Source: Bin5 sp965200685
GTDB taxonomy: Bacteria > Chloroflexota > Anaerolineae > Caldilineales > Caldilineaceae
Assembly: GCA_965200685.1 (NCBI GenBank)
Contig: OZ241379.1
Coordinates: 3,224,001 to 3,288,000, forward strand
Length of the DNA stretch: 64,000 bases
Direction: 5' to 3'
Of the stretch, positions 27,101-35,551 are shown one piece after another; positions within the stretch are counted from its first letter, which is position 1, and each line of letters opens with the position of its first letter. The position numbers and the translations under genes were made by a program. The notes under the pieces were generated by a model that was not told the DNA's origin, did no database searches, and saw only the letters and a list, made by a program, of their open reading frames with translations.

Positions 27101-27181
27101 GAAATACCGACGAGCACCTAGGTTGACATGGATCAGCTCCTGCAGTCGCTCTTTGGTCAATGTTTTGGGGGGAGTGCTCAT
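24170..27181 (-). CDS. Large all-helical protein of unknown function (1003 aa)
   Basis: 1003 residues from ATG 27181 with GAGGT upstream. I do not recognise a named domain. The sequence is almost entirely predicted helix, rich in Leu, Ala, Glu, Trp and Phe, with repeated pairs such as GWLDWLWQHGFLD, YTPPELTYLVRMAEKRPAKV and DWLLAQHENPTLFREFGLW. It has no signal peptide, membrane segment, Walker motif or zinc cysteines. The texture resembles the HEAT/TPR-like sensor regions of large STAND ATPases, but without the ATPase, so it may be a free-standing sensor or scaffold. This is inference. It is the last gene of the minus-strand run below the FRG-TPR gene, 42 bases after the 152-residue gene, and lies next to the tRNA-Arg end. 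Confidence 0.7.
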   Translation of the reverse strand: MSTPPKTLTKERLQELIHVNLGARRYFYTKADEGWLDWLWQHGFLDVIKEKTEGDYEYTPPELTYLVRMAEKRPAKVVDIMLDASLSTDTLNPQHVHHFLQISESLPADQLARVVDKIRREHWVPLMAAYDILADSAYKKMFQTLAAAKEYTSLLVLAEAVLAVHPREEIEHGPHDRFPDNPFYFDELSHTAVFDCLAQVNTADVQQALALTTKTMAAVIALWGTEGEGETVFAVFDRFPLLEVDFFALELGQGRVSPNGHVQELAAVIKVLTARLIGQSGAEAEDIRKIYQEQIARLPDSRVMWRLRLYIWSLCPHVFQAELKEAFFRLFEVEHAFEIVQAEYLHALRAGFSELADADKEAFVKRTIETFSQQSIGSQILSMILPYLNEALKEQAEEAGIQLDPTYEPQPSIVDEEGGWGVARGPLTQEEFAQLPIADIAKNLCNAWSPAQLRVQNTSDDLLHPLNAEGVGNLLKADMRARLQEYVAHAVHFFDRERLDPHYTYAYLRGVQEALQHQKPAVDWDNVIALCSAIKEAGETDPFEQETREPDWFDTWLANWDAVHSAMSDLLQALLTEKNGQVLVDVGTHRDQLFHLLGYLLAYLDSSPFDQSPHMDLFTRAINTRRGRAFQAFVLFVQQDSKRFKAEERVHIDAAVKDLYAKVLEHTNRRTGMFLFGYHLPKFYIHDRDWVRRLLPQIFPLAQKELYTAAWEGYLTNPLYIDMFYDPAIQPLYQHGLALTEDDYPPQQGHFREPDEGIAEHLALAFMYDQEFGLDHPLFIAFWEKDNPKRQAHFVGFLGRAFVSATDAHRRIEPQSKERLQELWDWLLAQHENPTLFREFGLWIDLEKEIFAPAWLAERVRKTLEKTNGVLDWEHGLRKSIVRLAQAAPQDTLEIARLYLYEGAVRGSKRWRPLHWDEWDDALKILYVTTKTRSGTSSLIHRLMREGERSFGHLKEIVGDFHSPSSVSAEDTEMLYISNIMERVVDLLEKTGSPSYIELKTNM

Positions 27182-27223
27182 CGTTACCTCGTCGGCTTAT
27201 CTGAAATTATCTGTGATGGGTCG

Positions 27224-27682
27224 CTACTCAACAATTTCGTCAATCTGATTCTGTACATCAATTTGTCGAGTCAATGCCCTCTGCATAGATGTCTCAAAGC
27301 GAGCTATGAGCTTTTCAAAACCTGGTTTGGACAAAATACTATTATGATGAGCTAGCTTATTTAAGCAACCATATATTTTTCCAAGGTTGTTGTCGTTTTT
27401 ATCTAAAAATACAGAACCGTATTTTTTAAGAATTTTTTTCGTTTTATCAAGAGGGTAAAGAATTTCTCGCAGAGAGTGAGCGGCTTGAGCAAGCCAATCG
27501 GGATTATTCTGGGCCTCTTTGATAGCAAAAAGTGCTCCTCGGAACATTGCCGAGGGTCGGGTCTCTAGTCCGTATGGATCATACAGTTCGTCCAATCGCC
27601 TGCACAGCTCCTCTTGTGCAGGAGTTAAAGAAATTGGCCGTGTTCCGCTTGTCAATCGTGATGATTCTAATTCATCTGCCAT
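27224..27682 (-). CDS. Small helical protein, possibly HEPN-like, unknown function
   Basis: 152 residues from ATG 27682 with AAGGTG 10 bases upstream; a TTG three codons earlier is less likely. The chain is helical and charged: SLTPAQEELCRRLDELYDPY, then WLAQAAHSLREILYPLDKT, then a segment with LNKLAHHNSIL and a final helix. The A-x-SLRE and LAHHN features are reminiscent of HEPN-like helical bundles in prokaryotic defence loci, but a canonical RxxxxH is not present, so the resemblance is weak. It is directly upstream (minus strand) of the 1003-residue gene; the two are probably co-expressed. Clearly more AT-rich than the core genes. Confidence 0.6.
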   Translation of the reverse strand: MADELESSRLTSGTRPISLTPAQEELCRRLDELYDPYGLETRPSAMFRGALFAIKEAQNNPDWLAQAAHSLREILYPLDKTKKILKKYGSVFLDKNDNNLGKIYGCLNKLAHHNSILSKPGFEKLIARFETSMQRALTRQIDVQNQIDEIVE

Positions 27683-27767
27683 AATTTGCAATCACCTTAG
27701 TTTCCTCCTCTATCAGCCCATACATATACACCAACTGATCTATCCCTTGCCTGTGTACTGAATATCC

Positions 27768-27790
27768 GCCAGCGGGACACTGTGGCGGAA
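27768..27790 (-). other. Hairpin after the RipA-like gene
   Basis: CCGCCA and TGGCGG (read identically on either strand as arms) enclose 11 bases just after the stop of the RipA-like gene. There is no T-run, so it may attenuate or stabilise the transcript rather than end it. Confidence 0.4.
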
Positions 27791-27806
27791 AGGATGCTTG
27801 ATTATT

Positions 27807-28262
27807 CTATCCGAACAGCAATAGGTAGACCCCAATGATCAAAACCCCCGCGAAGACCACAAAGAAGATGACCGGTACAAAGGTTTCAACCACTGTCAGT
27901 TTCCAATATTTGTTGGGATTCTCTCCTTCTTCCAACAATTCCCATTCCCGTTTGAAGAAAGGGTAAGCGAGTTTCTCCTCTAACTCTTGTAAAGGCTTAA
28001 ATTTACCGGTATTGAGCTGGCGGTACGAACGTATGTGAACATACCAAGCGACTGTCAACGACGTACCCAATAGCCCAAAGCCTAGCATGAGGCTGCCAAG
28101 TGGTACTCCATTTTGAAACTGTAGGAGAGCAGAAAAGAGCACAAACAGGCCTGACATGAGCAAAAGATAGAAGCGGTTTGTCGTGCCCCGTTGCCGGCTG
28201 ACGCTGTCGGCAAGGCCAGCGTGCAATTTGTAGATTTCAAGTAGTTCTTGTTTTTCGTCCAA
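27807..28262 (-). CDS. RipA-like octameric membrane protein
   Basis: 151 residues starting at TTG 28262 behind GGGGAG; no nearby ATG is in frame. The N-terminus EIYKLHAGLADSVSRQRGTTNRF leads into two membrane helices (about 32-75), a polar cytoplasmic region with EEKLAYPFFKREWELLEEGE, and a third helix (about 122-150). This matches the RipA family, named after a Francisella protein needed for growth in the host cytosol, whose members assemble as octamers in the membrane. In this setting it lies between an FRG-TPR protein and helical proteins, so it could be a membrane effector or channel of an accessory system. The family assignment is by pattern. Confidence 0.65.
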   Translation of the reverse strand: MDEKQELLEIYKLHAGLADSVSRQRGTTNRFYLLLMSGLFVLFSALLQFQNGVPLGSLMLGFGLLGTSLTVAWYVHIRSYRQLNTGKFKPLQELEEKLAYPFFKREWELLEEGENPNKYWKLTVVETFVPVIFFVVFAGVLIIGVYLLLFG

Positions 28263-28323
28263 TGTTTATGTTATCTCCCCGCTGGTATTAGCTGACAGGT
28301 CATCATCTTTGGGGTGCAGGATA

Positions 28324-28361
28324 CGCTACCAGCCGCATGAACGGATATTGGCTTGGTAGCG
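28324..28361 (-). other. Hairpin after the FRG-TPR gene
   Basis: CGCTACCAGCC (28324-28334) pairs with GGCTTGGTAGCG (28350-28361) with one bulged base. It lies right after the FRG-TPR stop on the minus strand with no T-run. It could partly separate expression of the FRG-TPR and RipA-like genes. Confidence 0.45.
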
Positions 28362-28378
28362 GTGGTTTGGGGGTCGGA

Positions 28379-31300
28379 TCACTCATCCTCATTGGGCGCG
28401 TCAAGGTTGCGTAGCACTAGATACGCTAATGCGGCAATGTCTTCTTTGCCAGCCTGTTGTGCTAGGTTGTGTGCAGTCTCGAAATCCCGCCGCGCCTCGT
28501 CCGGTCGATTGAGCGCATGATTGGCAAGACCGAGCCCGAGGTGGGCTTCAATAAAATTTGGGTTCAGTCTGATAGATTGGTTGTAGTCATTGATGGCGTC
28601 CTGATATTGATCAAGACTGTACTTGGCAAGACCGCGATTGTTATAGGCTGAGGCATCATCTGGGTTCAGTCTGATAGCTTCGTCGTAGTCTTTTATGGCC
28701 TCTACATGCTGGTCAAGACTGTACTTGGCAAGGCCCCGATTGTTATAGGTTTTGGGAAGATCCGGGTTCAGTCTGATGGCTTGGCTATAGTCATTGATGG
28801 CGTCTACATGCTGACCAAGACTGTACTTGGCATTGCCCCGATTGTTATAGGCTTCGGCATAATCTGGGTTCAGTTGGATGGCATGATCGTGGTCATTGAT
28901 GGCGTCTACATGCTGACCAAGACTATTCTTAGCATTGCCCCGATTGAAGTAGGCTTCAACAGAATTTGGATTCAGCCTGATAGCTTGGCCATAGTCTGTG
29001 ATGGCATCCTGATGTTGACCAAGCCTGTACTTGGCATTGCCCCGATTGGTATAGGCTCCGGCATCATCTGGGTTCAGTCGGATAGCTTCGTCGTAGTCTG
29101 CGATGGCCTCTAGATGCTGGCCAAGACTGTACTTGGCTGTGCCGCGATTGTTATAGGATTCGGCATAATCTGGGTTCAGTCGAATGGCTTTATCATAGTC
29201 TTCAATAGCTTTTTCATGCTGACCCAGACCATTCTTGGCAATGCCCCGATTGAAGTAGGATGCGGAGAGATGTAGGCGTAACTGTTCTTCCGCCAATGCG
29301 GCAAGGTCTTCATTGCCAACTTGTTGCGTCAGGTTGCGCGCAGTCTCAAGATCTCGCCGCGCCTCTTCCGGTTGGTTGGTCACAAGATAGGAAAGTCCGC
29401 GATTGAGATAGGCTAGGGCAAAGTCTTGGTTCAGTTTGATGGCTTGGTCATAGTCTGCGATGGCATCCTGATGTTGACCAAGATAGTAGCTCTTAGTATT
29501 GCCGCGATTGAGGAAGGCTTCGGCAAAGTCTGGCTTCAGTCTGATAGCTTGGTCAAAGTCTGTGAAGGCGTCTTCATGTCTACCAAGACTGATATTGGCA
29601 AGGCCGCGATTGAGATAGGCATCGGCATAATCTGGGTTCAGTCTGATAGCTTCGTTGTAGTCTGCGATGGCATCCTGATGTTGACCAAGATAGTAGCTCT
29701 TAGTATTGCCGCGACTGAGGAAGGCTTCGGCAAAGTTTGGCTTCAGTCTGATAGCTTGGTCAAAGTCTGTGAAGGCGTTTTCATGTCTACCAAGACTGAT
29801 ATTGGCAAGGCCGCGATTGTAGTAGATTTCGGCATAATCGGGCTTCAATCGGAGCACTTCGTTGTAGTCTGTGATGGCGTCTTTATGCTCTCCAAGACTC
29901 TTCTTGGCAACGCCGCGATTGAGATAGGCATCGGCATAATCCGGGTTCAGTCGGATAGCTTTGTCGTAGGCTGCGATGGCAGCCTGATGCTGACCAAGAC
30001 CGGCCTTCGCATTGCCTAGAGTGAAGTAGACGGTGGCATCGTTCGGCTTCAATTGGAGTGCTTCATTGTAATCTGCGAAGGCGTCCTGATGTTGACCAAG
30101 ACTGTTCTTGGTATAGCCGCGATTGAAGTATGCTTCGGCATAATCCGGCTTCAGTTTGATAGCTTGGTTGTAGTCTGCGATGGCGTCTTTATACTCTCCA
30201 AGATTGTTCTTGGCAAGGCCGCGATTGAAGTAGGCTGCGGCATCATCTGGCTTCAATCGGAGCACTTTGTTGTAGTCTGCGATAGCATCCTGATGTTGAC
30301 CAAGACTGTACTTGACAATGCCGCGATTGGTATAAGCTTCGGCAAAGTCTGGTTTCAGTTTGATAGAGTGGTTGTAGTCTGCGATGGCATCCTGATGTTG
30401 ACCAAGACTGTTCTTGGCAATGCCGCGATTGTAGTAGGCTGCGGCATCATCTGGGTTTAGTCTGATAGCTTGGTTATAATCTGTGATGGCGTCTTGATAC
30501 TCTCCAAGACTCTTCTTGACATTGCCGCGATTGTTATAGGCTGCGGCATCATCTGGGTTCAGTCTGATGGCTTGGTCGTAGTCTTTTATGGCATCTTCAT
30601 GCTGGCCAAGACTGTCCTTGGCAGCACCGCGATTGTTATAGGTTTCGGGAAGATCCGGGTTCAGTCGGATGGCTTGGTCATAGTCATTGATGGCGTCTAC
30701 ATACTGGCCAAGCCTGTCCTTGGCAGCACCGCGATTGGTATAGGCTTCGGCATAATCTGGGTTCAGTCTGATGGCTTGGTCGTAGTCTTTTATGGCGTCT
30801 TCATGCTGGTCAAGACTGTCCTTGGCAACGCCCCGATTGTTATAGGATACGGCATAATTTGGGTTTAGTTCTATGGACTTGTCGTATTGTTCTATGGCTT
30901 TGTCATACTTGTCTGTATTCTGATAGGTAAACCCTTTATAAAACGCTGTGTATGCACTCTCATGGATATCATGATTTTTGATAAATCCATGCAGATCGTT
31001 GTAGATGGTTTCGCTAAATATGCCATGGTAATTGTGTAGATGGTTTAATAAGGGCTGTTTAAGTTCGGCTGGGATAATGATCATCTCGTCAGGGTCAGGT
31101 TCAATAAAGCCCGCGTCCGGACGAACGAATATGCTCTTCTGGGCTATGACGCGATTTCTCGGCTCCCGAGGCTGATAGACTTGATAGAAATGGTCTTCTC
31201 TTTTTTGCCATAAGATAAGCCTGCCGCATTTATCATGGAAGTCAGATCCATCACAGGCGAAGAAGAGAGCGATATGGTAGTCTGTCGTAAAGTCTATCAG

Positions 31301-31588
31301 GTTGGTTTTGCCGCCGTAGTGTTGGAGTTCCGCTAAGATCTCAAATTCGTCGGTTTTGTCCGTATACTGTTTAGCCTTTTCCAGAATTTCTTTTTGTACA
31401 TCTTCCACCTTAAAATTCTCTACATCAATATCTTTGTATTGGCGATAGAGATTTGAGGATACTTTCTCGTAGCATTCAGGTTCGCCGCGGTAGATATAGC
31501 CACCACCGGCAGATTTTTCCTCTACCTCGCGGAGTATTTTCCAAACTTTGGTTTGCTGATCGTTTGGGATATTGTTTTGCTCGCTCAT
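28379..31588 (-). CDS. FRG domain protein with about 24 tetratricopeptide repeats
   Basis: 1069 residues from ATG 31588 with GGAGG 7 bases upstream. Residues about 20-195 are an FRG domain: the name-giving motif is here YRGEPE, followed by LQHYGGKTNLIDFTTDYHIALF, IAQKSIFVRP and a C-terminal AELKQPLLNHL. Residues about 205-1040 are TPRs of the type AIRLNPDYAEAYTNRGAAK, nearly identical to each other, with a break near 720-760 (EARRDLETARNLTQQ). The array ends with a second copy of that break sequence. FRG domains are common in phage-defence and toxin contexts, with unknown chemistry; the TPR solenoid probably binds a protein. The coding DNA is a long series of about 102-base repeats, more AT-rich than the core. 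First gene of the minus-strand run. Confidence 0.88.
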   Translation of the reverse strand: MSEQNNIPNDQQTKVWKILREVEEKSAGGGYIYRGEPECYEKVSSNLYRQYKDIDVENFKVEDVQKEILEKAKQYTDKTDEFEILAELQHYGGKTNLIDFTTDYHIALFFACDGSDFHDKCGRLILWQKREDHFYQVYQPREPRNRVIAQKSIFVRPDAGFIEPDPDEMIIIPAELKQPLLNHLHNYHGIFSETIYNDLHGFIKNHDIHESAYTAFYKGFTYQNTDKYDKAIEQYDKSIELNPNYAVSYNNRGVAKDSLDQHEDAIKDYDQAIRLNPDYAEAYTNRGAAKDRLGQYVDAINDYDQAIRLNPDLPETYNNRGAAKDSLGQHEDAIKDYDQAIRLNPDDAAAYNNRGNVKKSLGEYQDAITDYNQAIRLNPDDAAAYYNRGIAKNSLGQHQDAIADYNHSIKLKPDFAEAYTNRGIVKYSLGQHQDAIADYNKVLRLKPDDAAAYFNRGLAKNNLGEYKDAIADYNQAIKLKPDYAEAYFNRGYTKNSLGQHQDAFADYNEALQLKPNDATVYFTLGNAKAGLGQHQAAIAAYDKAIRLNPDYADAYLNRGVAKKSLGEHKDAITDYNEVLRLKPDYAEIYYNRGLANISLGRHENAFTDFDQAIRLKPNFAEAFLSRGNTKSYYLGQHQDAIADYNEAIRLNPDYADAYLNRGLANISLGRHEDAFTDFDQAIRLKPDFAEAFLNRGNTKSYYLGQHQDAIADYDQAIKLNQDFALAYLNRGLSYLVTNQPEEARRDLETARNLTQQVGNEDLAALAEEQLRLHLSASYFNRGIAKNGLGQHEKAIEDYDKAIRLNPDYAESYNNRGTAKYSLGQHLEAIADYDEAIRLNPDDAGAYTNRGNAKYRLGQHQDAITDYGQAIRLNPNSVEAYFNRGNAKNSLGQHVDAINDHDHAIQLNPDYAEAYNNRGNAKYSLGQHVDAINDYSQAIRLNPDLPKTYNNRGLAKYSLDQHVEAIKDYDEAIRLNPDDASAYNNRGLAKYSLDQYQDAINDYNQSIRLNPNFIEAHLGLGLANHALNRPDEARRDFETAHNLAQQAGKEDIAALAYLVLRNLDAPNEDE

Positions 31589-31659
31589 ATCTGTGCCTCC
31601 AAATAGCGTATCTCTCTAGGCGATTGCACTACCTTATACACGCAATGATTGTATCATAA

Positions 31660-31682
31660 AATTGTTGGATAATCCAACAATT
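31660..31682 (-). terminator. Intrinsic terminator after the Eco57I-type methyltransferase
   Basis: AATTGTTGGAT (31660-31670) and ATCCAACAATT (31672-31682) are perfect inverted arms around one base. On the minus strand they are followed by TTATGA after a TTTT overlap. The repeat touches the last base of the methyltransferase stop codon and separates it from the FRG-TPR gene, which is therefore likely to have its own promoter. Confidence 0.75.
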
Positions 31683-34600
31683 CACCCCGTACTCCGTGCC
31701 CGCTGCTTGCGATTCTCTACCAGTTCCCGCACACCCTCATACACAGCATCCCGCTCCCCTGCTGTCAAGCCCAGTACTTCAAATACCGCATCGTCTATCA
31801 GCCTACGCTGCGGAGATGGCGAGAGCACATCCCAATCTGTGGATTGGAAAATAGCGGCGTCAAACTCTGGTAAACTCTGCGGATTCACGATGCCAATGTT
31901 AGCCAGTTCGTATGCTGCAACTTCTAACATACCACCCCCGAAATTTGTTCTTCCTTCAACATTGATAGTGAGTTGGAAAACGGATGAATTTGTAGCAATA
32001 CAAATCTGCCTAGGCGATATTGGCTTGCTATGAATCTCATAGAGAACGTTGTTGGCGTATAACCCGTACTTTGCAAGAAAAGTATGCGAAGTTGTATCGA
32101 TCATTCTGTTCATCAATGCGTATGATATTGGTATTTGTCCCAAGTCATACCACAACCTACGAGAAGCCACACTGCGTCGTGTATGGTAGCCTTGGGTTTC
32201 ACCCCATTGGATGTAGGCCAATGCCCCAGTACCTACTAGATTCTCTTTGTTTTTGTGGCACATAAAGAGTTGGTGCTGCAGTTGGGTGGGGTCTACGGCG
32301 ATGCTACGGGATTCCTGCGGGCTGGTCATGACCGGCTGATAGAATTCTGGCTCTATCCCCCATGCGTCAATCGTATTCTTGTCTAGGTGGAAGAATTCAT
32401 TAGCCCCGGTCGTTGTCCCTCGTCTGATCGTGGCAATATCACCCAGTCGCACCAGCTTGTCGCTGCATTTGTCTAGGATAGTGTGATAGATGTCTGGTGC
32501 GCGCAGGTATTTGCCGCCCCACTTGTCGCCATGCCTTCCTGATGCCTTCTCTGCGCTCAGCAGTGTGTGCTGATTTTTCACAATGGTGCGGCGGCGGTTG
32601 GCGTCAGCGATTGCTAGGTCAAATTCATCGCGCAGAGAGACGAAATCTGTAGGGTGATCGGCCTTGGCTGCGGTGTTCCTAATGACGCTGATGATGGTGT
32701 TGATCTGTGCAGTAGAGAACTGTCGTTCCACCGCGCTTTCGTAGATGGCCTGAATGTGGCTGTTGAGCAAGAGATGGCGTTTGAGGGAGGAGCCGAACCC
32801 TACGTCCAGCCAACTGTTGGAGCAGATAAAGATATTGACGCCTTGTGCGCGCAGCAATTGAAGGGCGCGTGCATAGAAGTAACAGTAGAGGTCGGAGCGA
32901 GGCGTAGTGGCGTCAGTGTAGAGCTGGGTCAAACTCGACTTGTTGGGGATGTCTTCCTGTCGGACATATGGGGGGTTGCCAATGACCACATCAAAGCCCT
33001 CGCTTACACCGAACATATAGGTAGGATCGAACCAATCTGCGCTGGCGTTCTGGTCATAGGGGTCCCACTGCGCGATCTTCTCGGCATCAGCGGTCGGCAT
33101 GCCGCCTTGTTCCAACTCGGCTGCTAGGTCGTCCCGTAGCTCTTTATCCTTTTCCTTGCAAGCTAATTTCTTGTGTCGGGTGGTTGCATGGAAATAACGC
33201 TCGCGGTTGGTGTTCAATTCCTGCTGCAGTTGGGTAACGCTAGCGGTATGTCCCAAGCTCATCTGCGGGGTGGTGGCGAGGGTCAGCAGGGTATTGGCAG
33301 CGACAAAGCGGGTCTCTAAGTTGGGCAGGGGCTTGATGCCATAGTTGTCGGCATCTGGGTCGGGGTCCTGTTCAATGGCCAGGGAGATGAAGAAGCGCAG
33401 CTTGGCGATCTGCGTGGCGATGGTCTGGATGTCCACGCCGAAGATGCTGTTCTGGATGAGATAGAGCTTGCGCCCGAAGTCAGAATCCCGGTAGCGTCCA
33501 AAGGTATCGCTGATTTCTGTCAGTTGTGCGGCCCGTGCTTGCCGGTCTTGCGTATCAAAGGCCAAGTCAGCCCGTTGCATAGCCAGCTCTTTTTGCACCT
33601 GTTCCCAGCGTGTGTTGTCCTGGTCCAGGCGTCGTAGGGCCAGGGTCAGCTTATGTAGCACACCCATGGGGAAAGCCCCGGAGCCTACGGCTGGGTCGAG
33701 GACAGTGAGATGGGCGATGGCGCGCACAATGCCCTGGCGTTCGCTCTCCTCAAACAGTTCATCGGCATCATTGAAAGCATCCGCGTAGTCCAAGAGGTAG
33801 CGCAGGCGGTCCCGCCAGAAATCCATATCGCCATCCATGGGCTGACAGTGGGTGGCTAGGGCTGCGGTCAGGGCTTCGTCCACCATGAAATCGACCACTG
33901 GCCGGGGCGTATAGTAGGAGCCGGTCTGCTTGCGTGCGGTGGAACGGGTTTCAGGATTGTAGGCGGCCAACATGTTCTCAAAGACCTTGCCTAGCAGCTC
34001 CGGGTCCAGGGCTACCTCCTGCTCGGTGGGTGTGTTCTCCTCTACAGTGAATTTGTAGCGGTTGAAGAGGGAGAGCAGGCCTTGGTCGTCAAAGAAGAGG
34101 CGATTGGGGATAGAATAGTCCTTGCGTTGGTTGGGATTATCGCTGAAGCAGTCAATACGATAGCCGCCCTGGTTGCTGGCTTCATAGCTGTCAAGGCAGT
34201 CGAACAGGCCGCCATTGATGAAGGGTGTCTGTGCGAACAGGGCCAGCAGGTTGTCCGTGTCCGCGATCTCATTCGCATAGCGGTAGCGGGAGGGGTCCCG
34301 GTGGGTAGCATTGCTGGCCTTGCTGAAACCGCGCCTGTTGATCTCAGTGTTGAGGGTAGCGAAGAACAGGTTCTGCAGGATGGCGCGATAGTAGGAATCA
34401 CCCTTGGTCCGGTCATAGCCATGCAGCAGGGGGTTGACGTTGGCTTCAACGAACAACTCCTCCGCAATCAACCCCTTTTCCTTGATGAACCAGACAAACA
34501 GCAGGCGGGTGATAAGACGGATGATGTGCTCTTCGGGCGGTAAGGTCTTGGTTTCCTTGGTGGGGAAGGTAGCCTCCTGGGTCGCGCGGCTGAACCAAGC

Positions 34601-35320
34601 GAACAGATCTCTGTAGAATTGCCGGTTCAGTTCCTCAGTATCCAGAGCATCCAGCCAAGCGGCCAACAGGCCGTCAAAATTGTACGGCTTGCCATTGGCG
34701 TTCATCCAGCGTAGACGCTCTGCTAATGATAGGTCGTGTAGGATATCCAGATGGGCCCTGTGTGGGTTGGTGGGGTCGATCTCCCGCACCAACGAGACGC
34801 TGCCCAGCACATCCCGCTTTGGGTCTCGTTGGTTCATGCGGCGATGCACGAAGGCTAAGGTAAGCAGGTCGTCGGCTGTTTTGAAGAGGACGACAGCTGG
34901 GGCGGGGAAGCGTTTGTTGATCTCCCTAGTAAAGCTGATGTACTGGCTGCGTGGATAGCGTGTGTCCTTCAGTTCCACGGCCATAAAGAGAAAACTCTGG
35001 GCTAGGCCTTGATCAAAGCCATCGGCATCAAACAGCATCTGTTGCCCCTGGGCGCTGATATCGATTTCATCGCTGGTCACCTGAAAGATGAGCTGCACGG
35101 CTGTGGCCTCTTCAGCAAACGCATTCTCTGACTCTGTGCCCGGGTTCTTGGCGGGAAAGTCTGTGATAAAGTCGGCAACGTTGCCCGTCTGCCCGTCCAA
35201 GGTGCGGTCGCTGCGGTATCCCAAGGCGGTCAGCAGCTCGCGGCTGGCGTCCGCGAACGTGGCTGTCGTTATCCCCTGCAGGGCAGATGTGATGTCGTTG
35301 CGGGTATTGGATGCGTTCAT
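31682..35320 (-). CDS. Eco57I-type N6-adenine DNA methyltransferase / Type IIG-like restriction-modification protein
   Basis: 1212 residues from ATG 35320 with GAGG upstream. Residues about 1-200 are a conserved N-terminal region with VELKDTRYPRSQYI, a possible but unproven nuclease fold. Then comes a helical segment (VFENMLAAYNPETRSTARKQ, GSYYTPRPVVDFMV) typical of COG1002 methylases. SAM motif I is LDPAVGSGAFPMG (about 545) and catalytic motif IV is VIGNPPYVRQEDIP (about 780). The C-terminal third is the target-recognition domain. This class acts in R-M and as the methylase of DISARM-like systems. The SNF2-PLD helicase at 42133 is its likely partner but is separated by a 6.8-kb interval holding the LRR gene and debris. 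No frameshift visible. Confidence 0.85.
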   Translation of the reverse strand: MNASNTRNDITSALQGITTATFADASRELLTALGYRSDRTLDGQTGNVADFITDFPAKNPGTESENAFAEEATAVQLIFQVTSDEIDISAQGQQMLFDADGFDQGLAQSFLFMAVELKDTRYPRSQYISFTREINKRFPAPAVVLFKTADDLLTLAFVHRRMNQRDPKRDVLGSVSLVREIDPTNPHRAHLDILHDLSLAERLRWMNANGKPYNFDGLLAAWLDALDTEELNRQFYRDLFAWFSRATQEATFPTKETKTLPPEEHIIRLITRLLFVWFIKEKGLIAEELFVEANVNPLLHGYDRTKGDSYYRAILQNLFFATLNTEINRRGFSKASNATHRDPSRYRYANEIADTDNLLALFAQTPFINGGLFDCLDSYEASNQGGYRIDCFSDNPNQRKDYSIPNRLFFDDQGLLSLFNRYKFTVEENTPTEQEVALDPELLGKVFENMLAAYNPETRSTARKQTGSYYTPRPVVDFMVDEALTAALATHCQPMDGDMDFWRDRLRYLLDYADAFNDADELFEESERQGIVRAIAHLTVLDPAVGSGAFPMGVLHKLTLALRRLDQDNTRWEQVQKELAMQRADLAFDTQDRQARAAQLTEISDTFGRYRDSDFGRKLYLIQNSIFGVDIQTIATQIAKLRFFISLAIEQDPDPDADNYGIKPLPNLETRFVAANTLLTLATTPQMSLGHTASVTQLQQELNTNRERYFHATTRHKKLACKEKDKELRDDLAAELEQGGMPTADAEKIAQWDPYDQNASADWFDPTYMFGVSEGFDVVIGNPPYVRQEDIPNKSSLTQLYTDATTPRSDLYCYFYARALQLLRAQGVNIFICSNSWLDVGFGSSLKRHLLLNSHIQAIYESAVERQFSTAQINTIISVIRNTAAKADHPTDFVSLRDEFDLAIADANRRRTIVKNQHTLLSAEKASGRHGDKWGGKYLRAPDIYHTILDKCSDKLVRLGDIATIRRGTTTGANEFFHLDKNTIDAWGIEPEFYQPVMTSPQESRSIAVDPTQLQHQLFMCHKNKENLVGTGALAYIQWGETQGYHTRRSVASRRLWYDLGQIPISYALMNRMIDTTSHTFLAKYGLYANNVLYEIHSKPISPRQICIATNSSVFQLTINVEGRTNFGGGMLEVAAYELANIGIVNPQSLPEFDAAIFQSTDWDVLSPSPQRRLIDDAVFEVLGLTAGERDAVYEGVRELVENRKQRARSTG

Positions 35321-35347
35321 GGTATATGCCTCGCTAGAAGTGTACTA

Positions 35348-35409
35348 TTTGGCACAGAAAATTTTGTCATTGTTACCATTATTTCTCTGTCAAAATTTCT
35401 CGTGCCAAA
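35348..35409. mobile_element. Palindromic MITE-like element, copy 1
   Basis: 62 bases with near-perfect terminal inverted arms (TTTGGCACAGAAAATTTTG and its partner ending GTGCCAAA). The same unit occurs at 35770-35865 and 36017-36079. It sits just upstream of the methyltransferase start and abuts a CCTGATTCAGACAA repeat. Copy 2 shows that the element can interrupt a gene. Confidence 0.75.
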
Positions 35410-35454
35410 CCTGATCATCCTCTCATCCAGAGAATCCTGATTCAGACAAGGTGT
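35410..35454. repeat. CCTGATTCAGACAA interspersed repeat, copy 1
   Basis: A 45-base unit reading CCTGATCATCCTCTCATCC then AGAGAATCCTGATTCAGAC. The same unit recurs at 35504-35548, 41947-41994 and 42072-42119, and a partial inverted copy at 36591-36610. A decayed copy follows at about 35459-35484. Units of this kind are found between genes in many bacterial genomes. Confidence 0.8.
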
Positions 35455-35503
35455 TAATCCGCAGAATTCTAATACAGACAAAATTCACTGGTCGAGCGTC
35501 TCC

Positions 35504-35548
35504 AATCCTGATAATCCTTTCATCTAGAGAATCCTGATTCAGACAAGG
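35504..35548. repeat. CCTGATTCAGACAA interspersed repeat, copy 2
   Basis: ATCCTGATAATCCTTTCATC followed by TAGAGAATCCTGATTCAGAC, the same orientation as copy 1 and ending where recognisable sulfatase coding sequence begins on the minus strand. Confidence 0.8.
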
Positions 35549-35551
35549 GTT

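Noticed and set aside
28469..30868. A series of open plus-strand frames opposite the FRG-TPR gene (for example 29426-30019) with repeated protein sequence
   Set aside because: They are mirror frames of the TPR DNA repeats, have no ribosome sites and copy the repeat period of the real gene.
28379..31588. Regularly spaced repeats that could be taken for a CRISPR array
   Set aside because: The repeats are 102 bases long, contiguous and in one coding frame, with no unique spacers and no cas genes.
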